64,000 nt of DNA from Azoarcus sp. PA01 (GCA_001274695.2 LARU01000004.1:434001-498000); one strand, 5' to 3'. Positions 39,817-47,426 are shown, numbered from the stretch's first letter. The notes: generated by a model from the letters alone, not told the origin. A program made the numbers and translations.

Positions 39817-40704
39817 ATGCCTTCATCCGTAACGACTGCACTTCTTGGCGCTCTCGCTACCGTTGTGTTGCATGTTGAAGCACAGGCCGCATCGGCTGAG
39901 CCATGCGGATCGGGCAGTACCAAATCGGGACAGATCCTCCGGGTAAACGGCTCAGACGTAGCTCTTCGCTCTGCACCAAATGCAAAAAACGAAAAGCTGA
40001 TAAACCAGAAGGCTACTCAAATCCTTAAGACTACGAATTATCTGACAATTGACAACACAGTCACCGTGGTCGAGGAATGCACACAAGGCGAATGGTCAAG
40101 AGTCCGCGTAAAAGAACCAGATTGGCTGCAAAACTCTCATATCGGCTGGGTACAAAGCAGTTCTCTGCGGAGCCAGCGGAAAGACAGCGGTGGTATTGTC
40201 GAATTTACCGAAACTGACTTTGTTTGGGACAAAAAAACATCCCCTCACAAGAAAGCCATTATTGCGGGGGTCAATAAAGTTCATCGAGAAAACTCACGAT
40301 GCAAAACGATTGATCCGGGGACAGCCTACATTTCATCGAGCAAGGGCAGCCCTTCTGACCCAGTGTTTTATGTCACATGCGGTACTGGCGCAGGCGCCTT
40401 TAACGCATTTTACTCAAAATCGGAAGTTGAGAAAGGCGCAACAATGGCAGCCGCAAAGCATATTGACCGCGGTCGCGCCATTGAACTGTGCGAATCGTAT
40501 GCAAAAACTAAAACAAATCACCCAAGCACCTTCAGCTTTTCGCGCGCTATGGACTTGGCGGTGAACGAGCATCCAAATGGAAGAACAACTGTTAATTCTT
40601 CTTTCACGGCAAAAAACAGCTTCAATCTGGAACTGAAGCACAGTATCCGCTGCCTTCTGGATTCGACTGGGTTGATCGAGGCGAATATTTCTGAAGCAAA
40701 GTAA
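39817..40704 (+). CDS. Exported SH3-like domain protein (cassette 2)
   Basis: A 295-residue protein with a predicted signal peptide (MPSSVTTALLGALATVVLHV, cleavage likely after AQA or ASA). Residues about 40-125 resemble a bacterial SH3 domain (ILRVNGSDVALRSAPNAKNE, ending in HIGWVQSSSL). The remainder, with several cysteines, is unassigned and ends in SFNLELKHSIRC. It is AT-rich relative to flanks and lies in a cassette bounded by attC 1 and attC 2. AAGGAG precedes ATG 39817. A cell-wall or periplasmic role is a guess from the SH3-like fold. Confidence 0.72.
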   Translation: MPSSVTTALLGALATVVLHVEAQAASAEPCGSGSTKSGQILRVNGSDVALRSAPNAKNEKLINQKATQILKTTNYLTIDNTVTVVEECTQGEWSRVRVKEPDWLQNSHIGWVQSSSLRSQRKDSGGIVEFTETDFVWDKKTSPHKKAIIAGVNKVHRENSRCKTIDPGTAYISSSKGSPSDPVFYVTCGTGAGAFNAFYSKSEVEKGATMAAAKHIDRGRAIELCESYAKTKTNHPSTFSFSRAMDLAVNEHPNGRTTVNSSFTAKNSFNLELKHSIRCLLDSTGLIEANISEAK

Positions 40705-40706
40705 TG

Positions 40707-40776
40707 GCCCAACAAATCATTGCAGCGGACCGTCAGAAGCTGCGCTTTTGCCGTCCCCTGAATGCCAACATTCGGC
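40707..40776 (+). repeat. attC site 2 (degenerate)
   Basis: It starts with a perfect inverse core, GCCCAAC, immediately after cassette 2 and ends AACATTCGGC, where the expected GTTRRRY reads ATTCGGC. The internal arms are weak. The altered core triplet would reduce recombination. It ends just before the yoeB stop codon. Confidence 0.5.
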
Positions 40777-40779
40777 GTG

Positions 40780-41034
40780 TCAGTAATGGAAGCGGAGCTG
40801 AACGATCTGCAAGGCATCATCTTGGACGCGATATACCATGCGATGCTCATCCGTTATTCGGCGTGACCAGAACCCCGTCAGCGCATGCTTTAGGGGCTCA
40901 GGCTTGCCTACGCCTGCGAAGGGCTCGCGCTGGGTTTCGCGAATCAGTTTGTTGATCCGCTCGACGATGCGCTTATCTTGCTTTTGCCAATGGAGATAGT
41001 CCTCCCATGCCTCGTCAGCAAAAATCAGCCTCAC
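40780..41034 (-). CDS. yoeB: YoeB toxin (cassette 3)
   Basis: An 84-residue RelE-fold ribosome-dependent mRNA endonuclease. It matches YoeB throughout: WEDYLHWQKQDKRIVERINK, PFAGVGKPEPLKHALTGFWS, RRITDEHRMVYRV, and the catalytic C-terminal HY. It starts with GTG, whose GTGA overlaps the yefM stop. All residues known to matter in YoeB (E46, R65, H83, Y84 equivalents) appear present. Confidence 0.95.
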   Translation of the reverse strand: MRLIFADEAWEDYLHWQKQDKRIVERINKLIRETQREPFAGVGKPEPLKHALTGFWSRRITDEHRMVYRVQDDALQIVQLRFHY

Positions 41035-41282
41035 TTGGCCAAGTCCCGTTCGACCCCCTTGCCGGCTTCCAGTTGGGCAATAGCAGACAGCAGGCGCTTG
41101 GCGTTAGCTGGCGTGCGCAAGAGATAAGCCGTTTCCTCAAGGGCCTTGTAGTCTTCGAGCGAGAGCATCACAACGGACTGTTCGCCGCTGCGGGTAATGA
41201 TCAACGCTTCGTGGTCGTCGCAAACACGGTCCATGGTTCTGGCCAGGTTGGCACGGGCGGCGGTATAAGTGATTGCGTCCAT
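41031..41282 (-). CDS. yefM: YefM antitoxin (cassette 3)
   Basis: An 83-residue antitoxin that neutralises YoeB and represses the pair. N-terminal DNA-binding Phd/YefM fold: ITYTAARANLARTMDRVCDD, followed by LIITRSGEQSVVMLSLEDYKALEE in two parts. The C-terminal tail (AIAQLEAGKGVERDLAK) is the toxin-binding region. GGAGGC precedes the ATG at 41282. Confidence 0.94.
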   Translation of the reverse strand: MDAITYTAARANLARTMDRVCDDHEALIITRSGEQSVVMLSLEDYKALEETAYLLRTPANAKRLLSAIAQLEAGKGVERDLAK

Positions 41283-41296
41283 GGTAATGCCTCCAA

Positions 41297-41337
41297 TATG
41301 TACAGTTTAATGTACATAGATAGCGGTCAGCTGTCCA
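41297..41337 (-). promoter_or_regulatory. yefM-yoeB promoter and operator
   Basis: On the minus strand, TGGACA (41337-41332) and TACATT (41314-41309) stand 17 bp apart as -35 and -10. Overlapping the -10 are two TGTACA hexamers (41299-41304 and 41311-41316), centre to centre 12 bp, within the inverted repeat TATGTACA...TGTACATA. Paired TGTACA boxes at this spacing are the known YefM-YoeB operator in E. coli. Confidence 0.72.
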
Positions 41338-41353
41338 GCGGCCTCGCCAAGCC

Positions 41354-41425
41354 GCCCAACCATCCGGGCCGGCGGACAGTCGGCTAGTTGCGCTGTCTGC
41401 CTGCCGTTGACCTTCGTCGTTAGGG
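41354..41425 (+). repeat. attC site 3
   Basis: A 72-bp imperfect palindrome beginning GCCCAAC and ending CGTTAGGG. The strong inner arms GGCGGACAG and CTGTCTGCC flank a 13-base loop. It follows the yefM promoter and lies 6 bases before the first glycosylase start. Confidence 0.7.
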
Positions 41426-41431
41426 GCCTGC

Positions 41432-41881
41432 ATGCGACTCTGGTCACTGCATCCAAGGTATCTCGACCCGCAAGGCCTGGTCGCGCTGTGGCGGGAAGCG
41501 CTTCTCGCTCGTGCCGTGCTGCGGGGCGAGACGAAGGGCTACCGCAATCATCCGCAGCTCGACCGCTTCCGCCGCCATGCGGCCCCCGTCGCGGCGATCA
41601 ACACGTATCTCGTCGGGGTGCATGGCGAGACCGTTGCTCGCGGCTATTCGTTTGACGGTAGCAAGATCGGCAGCGCGCAAATGGGCGTGCAGCTTTCAGT
41701 CACGGATGGGCAGATCTCGTACGAGTGGCGACACCTGCGGCAGAAGCTGTCCAGGCGCAGTCCCGTGCTCTACGAACATTGGCGCAGTTGCGAGGAGCGG
41801 GAATGTCACCCTCTCTTTGTCGTTCGCCAGGGGCGGACGAACCCCGAGAGCGGCTCTCTGAAGACCAACTTTATGCTTTAA
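41432..41881 (+). CDS. Pyrimidine dimer DNA glycosylase, copy 1 (cassette 4)
   Basis: A 149-residue protein of the pyrimidine-dimer DNA glycosylase/endonuclease V-like family. Start MRLWSLHPRYLDPQGLVALW, then ETKGYRNHPQLDRFRRHAAP and DGQISYEWRHLRQKLSRRSP. It should excise UV dimers. It has a close paralogue at 42627, but its last 15 residues (NPESGSLKTNFML region) differ. It starts 6 bases after attC 3, so no ribosome site fits in between except within the attC tail. Confidence 0.82.
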   Translation: MRLWSLHPRYLDPQGLVALWREALLARAVLRGETKGYRNHPQLDRFRRHAAPVAAINTYLVGVHGETVARGYSFDGSKIGSAQMGVQLSVTDGQISYEWRHLRQKLSRRSPVLYEHWRSCEERECHPLFVVRQGRTNPESGSLKTNFML

Positions 41882-41884
41882 TCA

Positions 41885-42199
41885 TTACTTTGCAGAGTGA
41901 GTCTTGAGCCAATCGCGTAGCGCCGCATTCATGCGTGTCTGCCAGCCGGGCCCGGCGGCACGGAAGGCGGCGAGCACGTCTCGGTCGAAACGAATCGTAG
42001 TCGACTCTTTGTCACTTCCAGTGGGCCGCCCACGTTGCTTGCGGTACGCCTCGATTCCGGCCTGCATTTCTTCACGTGTCAGCGGCCGTTCGTCCTCGTT
42101 CTTGCCGTCCCAGACATACGGCGTCCCGGCTCGTACTTTCGCCAAATCGGTCTTGCTTTCGCCGGGTTTGCGAGTGGCGGGCATCTCAGTGGTTGCCAT
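41885..42199 (-). CDS. brnA: BrnA antitoxin
   Basis: A 104-residue antitoxin. A C-terminal ribbon-helix-helix motif (STTIRFDRDVLAAFRAAGPG, then WQTRMNAALRDWLKTH) follows a linker with RPLTREEMQAGIEAYRKQRG. The ATG at 42199 lies 14 bp inside brnT and has AGAGGA at good spacing, so upstream in-frame ATGs are less likely. RHH antitoxins of this family repress their own promoter with BrnT. Confidence 0.85.
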   Translation of the reverse strand: MATTEMPATRKPGESKTDLAKVRAGTPYVWDGKNEDERPLTREEMQAGIEAYRKQRGRPTGSDKESTTIRFDRDVLAAFRAAGPGWQTRMNAALRDWLKTHSAK

Positions 42200-42488
42200 T
42201 GAAGTCCTCTTCGAGCCAGCCATGGTAAGCGCTCCTTTCCTCTTCACTCGCCGGTCGGAAACTGACAATCCGCAGCGCATCTTCGCGAACCGTATGCACC
42301 ACCGTCAGCACTGCCAGCACGTCAAACACATACGCGAACGACTGTATCCGCTGTTCGCTGCTTCGCACACTCTCCACATCGAGGCGATAGGGGCTCTCCA
42401 GCACCATCACTGCATCGACGAAGTCCAACCCATGCTTGTCGAGGTTGGCTTGCCGCTTGGCTTCATCCCAAAGAATGTGCGTATCCAT
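42186..42488 (-). CDS. brnT: BrnT-type toxin
   Basis: A 100-residue RelE-like ribonuclease toxin. Family blocks are WDEAKRQANLDKHGLDFVDA, the aspartate-rich LESPYRLDVESVR and VREDALRIVSFRPASEEER. The start at 42488 lacks a strong ribosome site, unlike brnA, which may keep antitoxin in excess. It is inside the integron array, antisense to the glycosylase copies on each side. Confidence 0.87.
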   Translation of the reverse strand: MDTHILWDEAKRQANLDKHGLDFVDAVMVLESPYRLDVESVRSSEQRIQSFAYVFDVLAVLTVVHTVREDALRIVSFRPASEEERSAYHGWLEEDFNGNH

Positions 42489-42495
42489 CGGCTTT

Positions 42496-42524
42496 ATTGT
42501 TGTAACAGTAATTGTGGAAGTCAA
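42496..42524 (-). promoter_or_regulatory. brnTA promoter
   Basis: On the minus strand, TTGACT (42524-42519) and AACAAT (42501-42496) are 17 bp apart, seven bases upstream of the brnT start codon. The spacer includes a TTACTGTTAC near-palindrome that could be the BrnA operator. The initiation site would leave almost no leader. Confidence 0.45.
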
Positions 42525-42558
42525 GAATTTTCGTTACTACGCAAACTGAGGCATAATC

Positions 42559-42619
42559 CTTCAACCCGCCCGACACTACGCGATAAAGCCGCGCAGCGCC
42601 GGTGCCTTCGACGTTCGGC
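42559..42619 (+). repeat. attC site 4
   Basis: A 61-bp palindromic stretch starting CTTCAAC and ending ACGTTCGGC (core GTTCGGC). It lies between brnTA and the second glycosylase, seven bases before its ATG, the same geometry as attC 3 and copy 1. The core triplet GTT is kept. Confidence 0.6.
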
Positions 42620-42626
42620 GCTCTCC

Positions 42627-43082
42627 ATGCGACTCTGGTCATTGCATCCCAAGTATCTCGACCCGCAAGGCCTGGTCGCGCTGTGGCGGGAAGCGCTTCT
42701 CGCTCGTGCCGTGTTGCGGGGCGAGACGAAGGGCTACCGCAATCATCCGCAGCTCGACCGCTTCCGCAGCCATGCGGAGCCCGTCGCGGCGATCAACACG
42801 TATCTCGCCGGGGTCTATTGCGAGGCCGTCGCTCGCGGCTATTCGTTCGACCGTGGCAAGATCGACAGTGCGCAAACGGGCGCGCCGCTGCCCGTCACGG
42901 ATGGGCAGATCTCTTACGAATGGCGGCACCTGCTGCAGAAGCTGTCCAGGCGCAGTCCCGCGCTCTACGAACATTGGCGCAGTTGCGATGAACCGGAATG
43001 TCACCCTATATTTTTCGTTCGTCATGGGCAGATCGAGCCCTGGGAGCGGCAATCGGATTCAGCGGGAACGAGCGCTCGATGA
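42627..43082 (+). CDS. Pyrimidine dimer DNA glycosylase, copy 2 (cassette 5)
   Basis: A 151-residue paralogue of the 41432 gene. The first 47 residues differ from copy 1 at only one position (K for R at residue 9), and most of the rest is shared up to WRSCDEPECHPIF. Copy 2 diverges only in scattered positions and in its C-terminal 20 residues. It lies in its own cassette between attC 4 and attC 5. Family function: nicking or excision at UV-induced pyrimidine dimers. Confidence 0.82.
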   Translation: MRLWSLHPKYLDPQGLVALWREALLARAVLRGETKGYRNHPQLDRFRSHAEPVAAINTYLAGVYCEAVARGYSFDRGKIDSAQTGAPLPVTDGQISYEWRHLLQKLSRRSPALYEHWRSCDEPECHPIFFVRHGQIEPWERQSDSAGTSAR

Positions 43083-43089
43083 AGCGAGC

Positions 43090-43158
43090 ACCTGACAATC
43101 CAGCCGGGTCAGCCCGCAGCCGGCTGCGCTGCCCGCTTGCTCACCTTCGTCGTTGTGC
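43090..43158 (+). repeat. attC site 5
   Basis: A 69-bp imperfect palindrome beginning ACCTGAC and ending CGTTGTGC (core GTTGTGC). Strong arms such as GCAGCCGGCTGC form inside it. Its right end CACCTTCGTCGTT closely resembles the right end of attC 3 (GACCTTCGTCGTT), so both belong to one attC family. Confidence 0.6.
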
Positions 43159-43175
43159 CCGTTCGGGAGATCCCC

Positions 43176-43529
43176 ATGGCCTGGCTCATCACCAAGTACC
43201 TGCTCACCGCAACCGTCGTCGTCATTGTTTCGGAGGCGGCGAAGCGCAGTGACAAGCTCGGCGGATTCATCGCCGCCCTTCCCCTGGTCACCTTCCTTGC
43301 GCTCATCTGGCTTTACGTCGAGAAGCAACCTCAAGCCAAGATTTCCAACCATGCGTGGTACACGTTCTGGTACGTGCTGCCCACGTTGCCGATGTTCCTC
43401 GCGTTCCCGTTGCTGTTGCCGCGCCTCGGGTTCTGGCTGACCATGCTGGCCAGCATCGGCATCACGGTGCTGTGCTTTGGCTTGTTCGCGGTCGTGCTCC
43501 GGCCATTCGGCATTCAATTGCTGCCGTAA
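43176..43529 (+). CDS. DUF3147 family small membrane protein (cassette 6)
   Basis: A 117-residue protein with four predicted helices: AWLITKYLLTATVVVIVSEA, FIAALPLVTFLALIWLYVE, a third with VLPTLPMFLAFPLLLPRL, and a fourth with MLASIGITVLCFGLFAVVL. DUF3147 proteins are small, uncharacterised membrane proteins and common integron cargo. The ATG at 43176 is preferred to an upstream codon at 43137, which would translate through attC 5. No attC is seen after it. Confidence 0.82.
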   Translation: MAWLITKYLLTATVVVIVSEAAKRSDKLGGFIAALPLVTFLALIWLYVEKQPQAKISNHAWYTFWYVLPTLPMFLAFPLLLPRLGFWLTMLASIGITVLCFGLFAVVLRPFGIQLLP

Positions 43530-43635
43530 ACGGGCTTGAACCCTTTGTTGCCCCCACCTGTCTTCCGGGCGGCGAACTTAGCCCACGGACCCGCAAGAAA
43601 ATCGACGAAACAAGGGCAGAATGGACTGGCCTGCC

Positions 43636-44271
43636 TCAGATGGAGGGTGCCGAGGACGCAAGCTTCAGGCCCAGCGCCACCATTACTGCACCCGCCACCC
43701 GATCGATCGACGACTTGAAGCGCAGGTACGTGCGGCGGGGTTTTTCGGCCGAAAGGGTCACCGCAACCAAGGCGTACCAGGCGGTCTCGATGATGAACAC
43801 CAGTCCTGCGATCACGCTACCCACGGCGAGCCCGGCCCCGTTCGGCAGGAAAGCCGCAAAGATGCTCGCGTACACGATCGCCGCTTTCGGGTTGCTGAGC
43901 TGGGTACCGAGGCCGAAAAGGAGCGATCGGGTCACGCTGTCACTGCTCGCCCGCGGTGCCACGGCCTGCACCGGCAGCGTCTGTCGCGACGCGCGCCAGA
44001 TCATGACGCCGAGGTAAGCCAGATAGATTCCGCCGGCAAGTTTGAAGGCAAGGTACAGAGCCGGCACGGAGAGCAGCAAAGCCTGCAGCCCGACCAGCGC
44101 CGCGACCGTGAAAAGGACGCCGCCGATACCCATGCCCACCGCAGCGGCCAGCCCATTGCCCCGACCGGAAGAGACGGCCGTCCGCGCGACCATGACGAAG
44201 CTCGGCCCGGGACTTACGGTGCCGATGATCAGGACGCCGACGATTCCGGCAAGTGAGAGGATTTCATTCAT
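43636..44271 (-). CDS. LysE/RhtB-family amino-acid exporter
   Basis: A 211-residue inner-membrane transporter with six helices. The N-terminal signature TVSPGPSFVMVARTAVSSGR and GFGTQLSNPKA-like (GLGTQLSNPKAAIVYASIFA) blocks are typical of LysE/RhtB. These export amino acids or homoserine lactone-like compounds. GGAGAA lies ten bases before ATG 44271; the open frame continues upstream but lacks similarity. It is convergent with the last integron cassette. Confidence 0.9.
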   Translation of the reverse strand: MNEILSLAGIVGVLIIGTVSPGPSFVMVARTAVSSGRGNGLAAAVGMGIGGVLFTVAALVGLQALLLSVPALYLAFKLAGGIYLAYLGVMIWRASRQTLPVQAVAPRASSDSVTRSLLFGLGTQLSNPKAAIVYASIFAAFLPNGAGLAVGSVIAGLVFIIETAWYALVAVTLSAEKPRRTYLRFKSSIDRVAGAVMVALGLKLASSAPSI

Positions 44272-44384
44272 CAGTTTTCTCCGTGTCGCGCGGAGGATAC
44301 CGCAGGAGTCCGTGCGGCGGCCGCAGCCGGCGACTCTCGGCGGGGGCCAAAGCGAAACGTGGACCGGCAGCCGCAGCGGTGACG

Positions 44385-45287
44385 TCAGCGGCGCAATTCG
44401 AACACCAGCGCACGGATCATGCGTTCGGCCTGGGGGAGATAGGAGCGGCCGAAGAGGTTGAGGTGGTTCAGGACGTGATACAGGTTGTAGAGCGTCTTTC
44501 TTTGCTCGTAGCCTTCGTTCAGCGGCCACGCAGTGCGGTACGCCGCGTAAAAGGCCGTCGGAAAGCCGCCGAAAAGCTCACTCATCGCGAGATCCGCCTC
44601 GCGGTCACCACGATAAACGGCGGGATCGAAAATCACCGGCCTGCCGTCGGCATCGATTGCGGCATTGCCGCTCCACAGGTCGCCGTGCAGCAGGCTCGGC
44701 CGCGGGCGGTAATCGAGGAACAACGCGGGCACCCGCTCGAGCAGCTGGTCGGCTTCGCGCCCGAGGGCCCCCGAGTGGCCTCTGGAGCGCGCCAGCTGCA
44801 GCTGCGAGGTCAGCCGGCAGCGCACGAAGAATCGCGCCCATCCGTCGTGTTCGACATTGACCTGGGGATTGGTGCCGATGAAGTTGTCGCGTGCCCAGCC
44901 GAAGCGCTCGCCGGTATCGCGGTGCAACTTCGCCAAGGCTTCGCCGAAGCGCTGGCCGTCTTCCGCGCTCGCGAGCGGGCGCAGCTGCAGCCATTCGAGG
45001 AGCAGGAAAGCTTCGTCGGCGGTCGCGCCCCACGCCAGCACGCGCGGGACCCGAAAAGCGTCGCACGCAGTCAGTGCGGCCAGACCGTCGACTTCCGCCT
45101 CGAACATCGGCAGCGCGGCGGCATCGTTCAGCTTGAGAAAATGACGTTGCCCGCCGGCGCAGACCTCGAACGCACGACTGATCGAGCCACTGCTTGTTGA
45201 ACGGACTTCGGCGCCGGAAAAGTTGATGCCGGTGGCAGCAGCGAGGGCATGCTGAAGTTCGGCACTCAGGTTTTGAGGGTCTTCCAC
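44385..45287 (-). CDS. Fructosamine kinase family protein
   Basis: A protein of about 300 residues, of the fructosamine/ketosamine-3-kinase family (protein-kinase-like fold). The catalytic pieces are RHFLKLNDAAALPMFEAEVD (ATP lysine), SLLHGDLWSGNAAIDADGRP (HGD catalytic loop) and VIFDPAVYRGDREADLAM (metal DPA). It would phosphorylate sugar adducts on proteins so that they decompose, a deglycation repair. A GTG at 45287 with GGGGAG upstream is preferred over ATG 45314. Confidence 0.88.
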   Translation of the reverse strand: MEDPQNLSAELQHALAAATGINFSGAEVRSTSSGSISRAFEVCAGGQRHFLKLNDAAALPMFEAEVDGLAALTACDAFRVPRVLAWGATADEAFLLLEWLQLRPLASAEDGQRFGEALAKLHRDTGERFGWARDNFIGTNPQVNVEHDGWARFFVRCRLTSQLQLARSRGHSGALGREADQLLERVPALFLDYRPRPSLLHGDLWSGNAAIDADGRPVIFDPAVYRGDREADLAMSELFGGFPTAFYAAYRTAWPLNEGYEQRKTLYNLYHVLNHLNLFGRSYLPQAERMIRALVFELRR

Positions 45288-45365
45288 TGCAGGACTCCCC
45301 GTTTGTGGACGCAAGGCGCGCTGAAATCGGCCGGCCCAACGGATGCCGAAGGTGAACCGGCCAAC

Positions 45366-46529
45366 CTAATAATCGGCTCGTAACGACGGAACAGGCAAGA
45401 CAGGGATCGCGGGATGGAGCGGTTGTTGTGGTTGTTGCGTCGGGAAGCGAGGCAGGCTGGCCGCGGCCGGCTGCTTCACAGCGGCGCTCAGCAGATCGAG
45501 CGCCTGCCCGATCGCCTCTTCGGGCGGGATGTCCGCGACGAACGAGGCTGTATGTTCGCAGCGCTGTTCGATCGTGTTGACGCCGCACTCCGGGCATGCC
45601 AGGCGCCAGGAGAGCAAGGGGCGGTGTCGGGTGCGGCTGGTGGGACCGGCGTTAATGAGATTGCCGCACCAGTAGATGCCGACCGACGCAGTCCCGATGG
45701 CACGGGCAAGATGCAGGGGGCCGGAGTCGTTCGCAACGATGAGCGCAGCCTGGGCGAGAACCCCGGTGAGGAGGGAGAGCGTGGAGTCGGGGCCCAGGTC
45801 GATGAAGGGGTGGCGCATGTTTTCGGCCAACTCGTCCAGTTGCGGCCGCTCGTCGCCCGTGGCGTTCACAACGATCAGCGCACCCGCATCTCCCAGCGCG
45901 TCGCCGACCCTGGCGAAGCGGGCGGCGGGCCAGCGGCGCCGCGGATCGGAAGCGCCGAGGTGAAGCACGGCAACAGTCTTGCCTGCGGGCAGGACGGCAC
46001 GAGCGGCGGCGAGATCTTCGTCGGTGACGCTCATCCGCGGCTCCCAACCGGCAGCATGCGCACCGGCCAGCGCGACGACCTCGAGATAGCGGAAGACCTC
46101 GGGCTGGTAATAGAGATACGGGACTGAAAATTCGACGGGCTCGGCATCGGCGGCGCACAGGCCGAAAGTGTGGCGCGCCCCGAGCCGCTTGACGAAGGGG
46201 TTGGACCAGCGGCCCCCACCGTGCAACTGGAATGCCAGGTCGAAGCGTTCTGCGCGCATCGCGTCGAAGAACGAATCGAGCGCCGCCACATCTTCCCGGG
46301 CGTCTTCCGCGGCACCGACTCCCCGGGCCGTGGGCAACTCGACGACCCGGTCGATCGCCCCCGGTCGCCCGGTCAGATAGGCGCGGTGCCACGCCTTTCC
46401 CAGCAGCACGATCTCGGCGTCGGGAAAAGTCGCACGAAGCGCCTCGAGAGCCGGAAGACAGAAGATGTAGTCGCCGATGCCATTGGCACGAAGCACGGCG
46501 ATCTTGTGCACCTTGCCGAAGTTCGTCAT
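45366..46529 (-). CDS. Glycosyltransferase family 9 (heptosyltransferase-like)
   Basis: A 387-residue GT-B fold transferase. N-terminal KIAVLRANGIGDYIFCLPAL and the donor-site block ALIVANDSGPLHLARAIGTA are diagnostic of ADP-heptose:LPS transferases. A four-cysteine/histidine segment CPECGVNTIEQRCEH near residue 320 may bind zinc or be structural. It probably acts on the lipopolysaccharide core or another surface glycan at the inner membrane. No LPS gene cluster surrounds it. The C-terminus is proline/glutamine-rich. Confidence 0.88.
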   Translation of the reverse strand: MTNFGKVHKIAVLRANGIGDYIFCLPALEALRATFPDAEIVLLGKAWHRAYLTGRPGAIDRVVELPTARGVGAAEDAREDVAALDSFFDAMRAERFDLAFQLHGGGRWSNPFVKRLGARHTFGLCAADAEPVEFSVPYLYYQPEVFRYLEVVALAGAHAAGWEPRMSVTDEDLAAARAVLPAGKTVAVLHLGASDPRRRWPAARFARVGDALGDAGALIVVNATGDERPQLDELAENMRHPFIDLGPDSTLSLLTGVLAQAALIVANDSGPLHLARAIGTASVGIYWCGNLINAGPTSRTRHRPLLSWRLACPECGVNTIEQRCEHTASFVADIPPEEAIGQALDLLSAAVKQPAAASLPRFPTQQPQQPLHPAIPVLPVPSLRADY

Positions 46530-46853
46530 GGAGTCATCCCTTTTTCCAATGCGTTGTCGATTCTTCTCCTGCCGGCATCACGATGGCGCAACACGCATCG
46601 TGTCCGGCAAACGCCCGGCCCGCAGTCGGCCCGGGCCGGAGAACGATCTGCAGACCTCTGGCGCCGCCCGAGCAAACGCCGGGCCGCATGTTCCGCAACA
46701 CTGGAAAAATTCGCTTCCACGCTTGCCTGGCCACTTCTGGCGCGAGTTCCTTGCGATTCCGGAAGCGCCGAGTAGTATTCCGATTGCACGGGCTGGAATG
46801 TGCATCGCTGAGCGAGCTACGCGCGGTCGGAACGGCGTAAGGAGTGGAGAACC
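46530..46853. other. Non-coding gap between divergent genes
   Basis: 324 bases between the glycosyltransferase (minus) and the Yip1 gene (plus). Small open frames on both strands have no recognisable content. It contains GC-rich inverted stretches such as CCCGGCC...GGCCGGG but no clear promoter consensus. It should carry the promoters of both genes. Confidence 0.5.
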
Positions 46854-47426
46854 ATGAACCTGATGCAGTATCCGATGATGCTCTTTTCGACTCATCGCGG
46901 CTGGGACGATGTGCAGCGCAGGCACCCGAGCCCGAGCAAGCTGTTCCTGATGCTCGTGCTGCCGTTGTCGATCCTTCCGCCCGCGATGATTTTGCAGGCG
47001 GCGTCGGGCGTCGGCGCTCAGGTCTTTCCGGGCGCACCGTTCGGCGCGTGGATGCTGGGCGCGCTGCTGTTCTTCATCGCGGAGCAGATCAGCGTGCCGC
47101 TGATGGCCGGAGTGATCCGCAGAGGCTGCATCGCCAAAGGGGCAAGTGGCGATCTCGGCGGCGCATACGCGGTCGCGGGGATCGCCCCGGTGCCGCTGTG
47201 GCTTTCATCGCTCGCGCTGCTCGCCGGTGAAATCTGGGTCGTCGTGCTGATCGGGTTCGCAGCGCTTCTCACGTCGGGGGTGCTGGTCCACCACGGCGTC
47301 GAACGGCTGCTCGGCGTCGAGGAGGAAGTGAATGCGAGCGACGTCGCGGTCCAGGTCATCAGCCTCGGCGTGCTCGCGTGGGGCGCGCTGCTGCTGATCG
47401 CAGCCGCGCCGCTGCTGCTGTCGTAG
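46854..47426 (+). CDS. Yip1-family membrane protein
   Basis: A 190-residue protein with five predicted helices, fitting the Yip1/DUF1282 family (PSPSKLFLMLVLPLSILPPA; VAGIAPVPLWLSSLALLAGE). The function in bacteria is unknown. AAGGAGTGGAG precedes ATG 46854, a strong ribosome site. It is the last chromosomal gene before the decayed defence island. Confidence 0.8.
   Translation: MNLMQYPMMLFSTHRGWDDVQRRHPSPSKLFLMLVLPLSILPPAMILQAASGVGAQVFPGAPFGAWMLGALLFFIAEQISVPLMAGVIRRGCIAKGASGDLGGAYAVAGIAPVPLWLSSLALLAGEIWVVVLIGFAALLTSGVLVHHGVERLLGVEEEVNASDVAVQVISLGVLAWGALLLIAAAPLLLS

Larger units (their letters stand above)
38905..43529. mobile_element. Chromosomal integron with decayed integrase
   Basis: A disrupted intI-like gene reads left, while genes or gene pairs to its right are separated by short imperfect palindromes with attC architecture (39732-39794, 40707-40776, 41354-41425, 42559-42619, 43090-43158). 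The cassette contents (toxin-antitoxin pairs, a beta-flower protein, a DUF3147 protein, pyrimidine-dimer glycosylase) are typical integron cargo. Base use in the first two cassettes is clearly AT-richer than the surroundings. The right end is taken at the DUF3147 gene, after which no attC is visible. The integrase is not functional, so the array should be frozen unless served in trans. Confidence 0.8.

Noticed and set aside
43530..43635. A sixth attC after the DUF3147 gene
   Set aside because: A GTT triplet and GC-rich arms occur, but no paired inverse core could be identified. The last cassette may have lost its attC.
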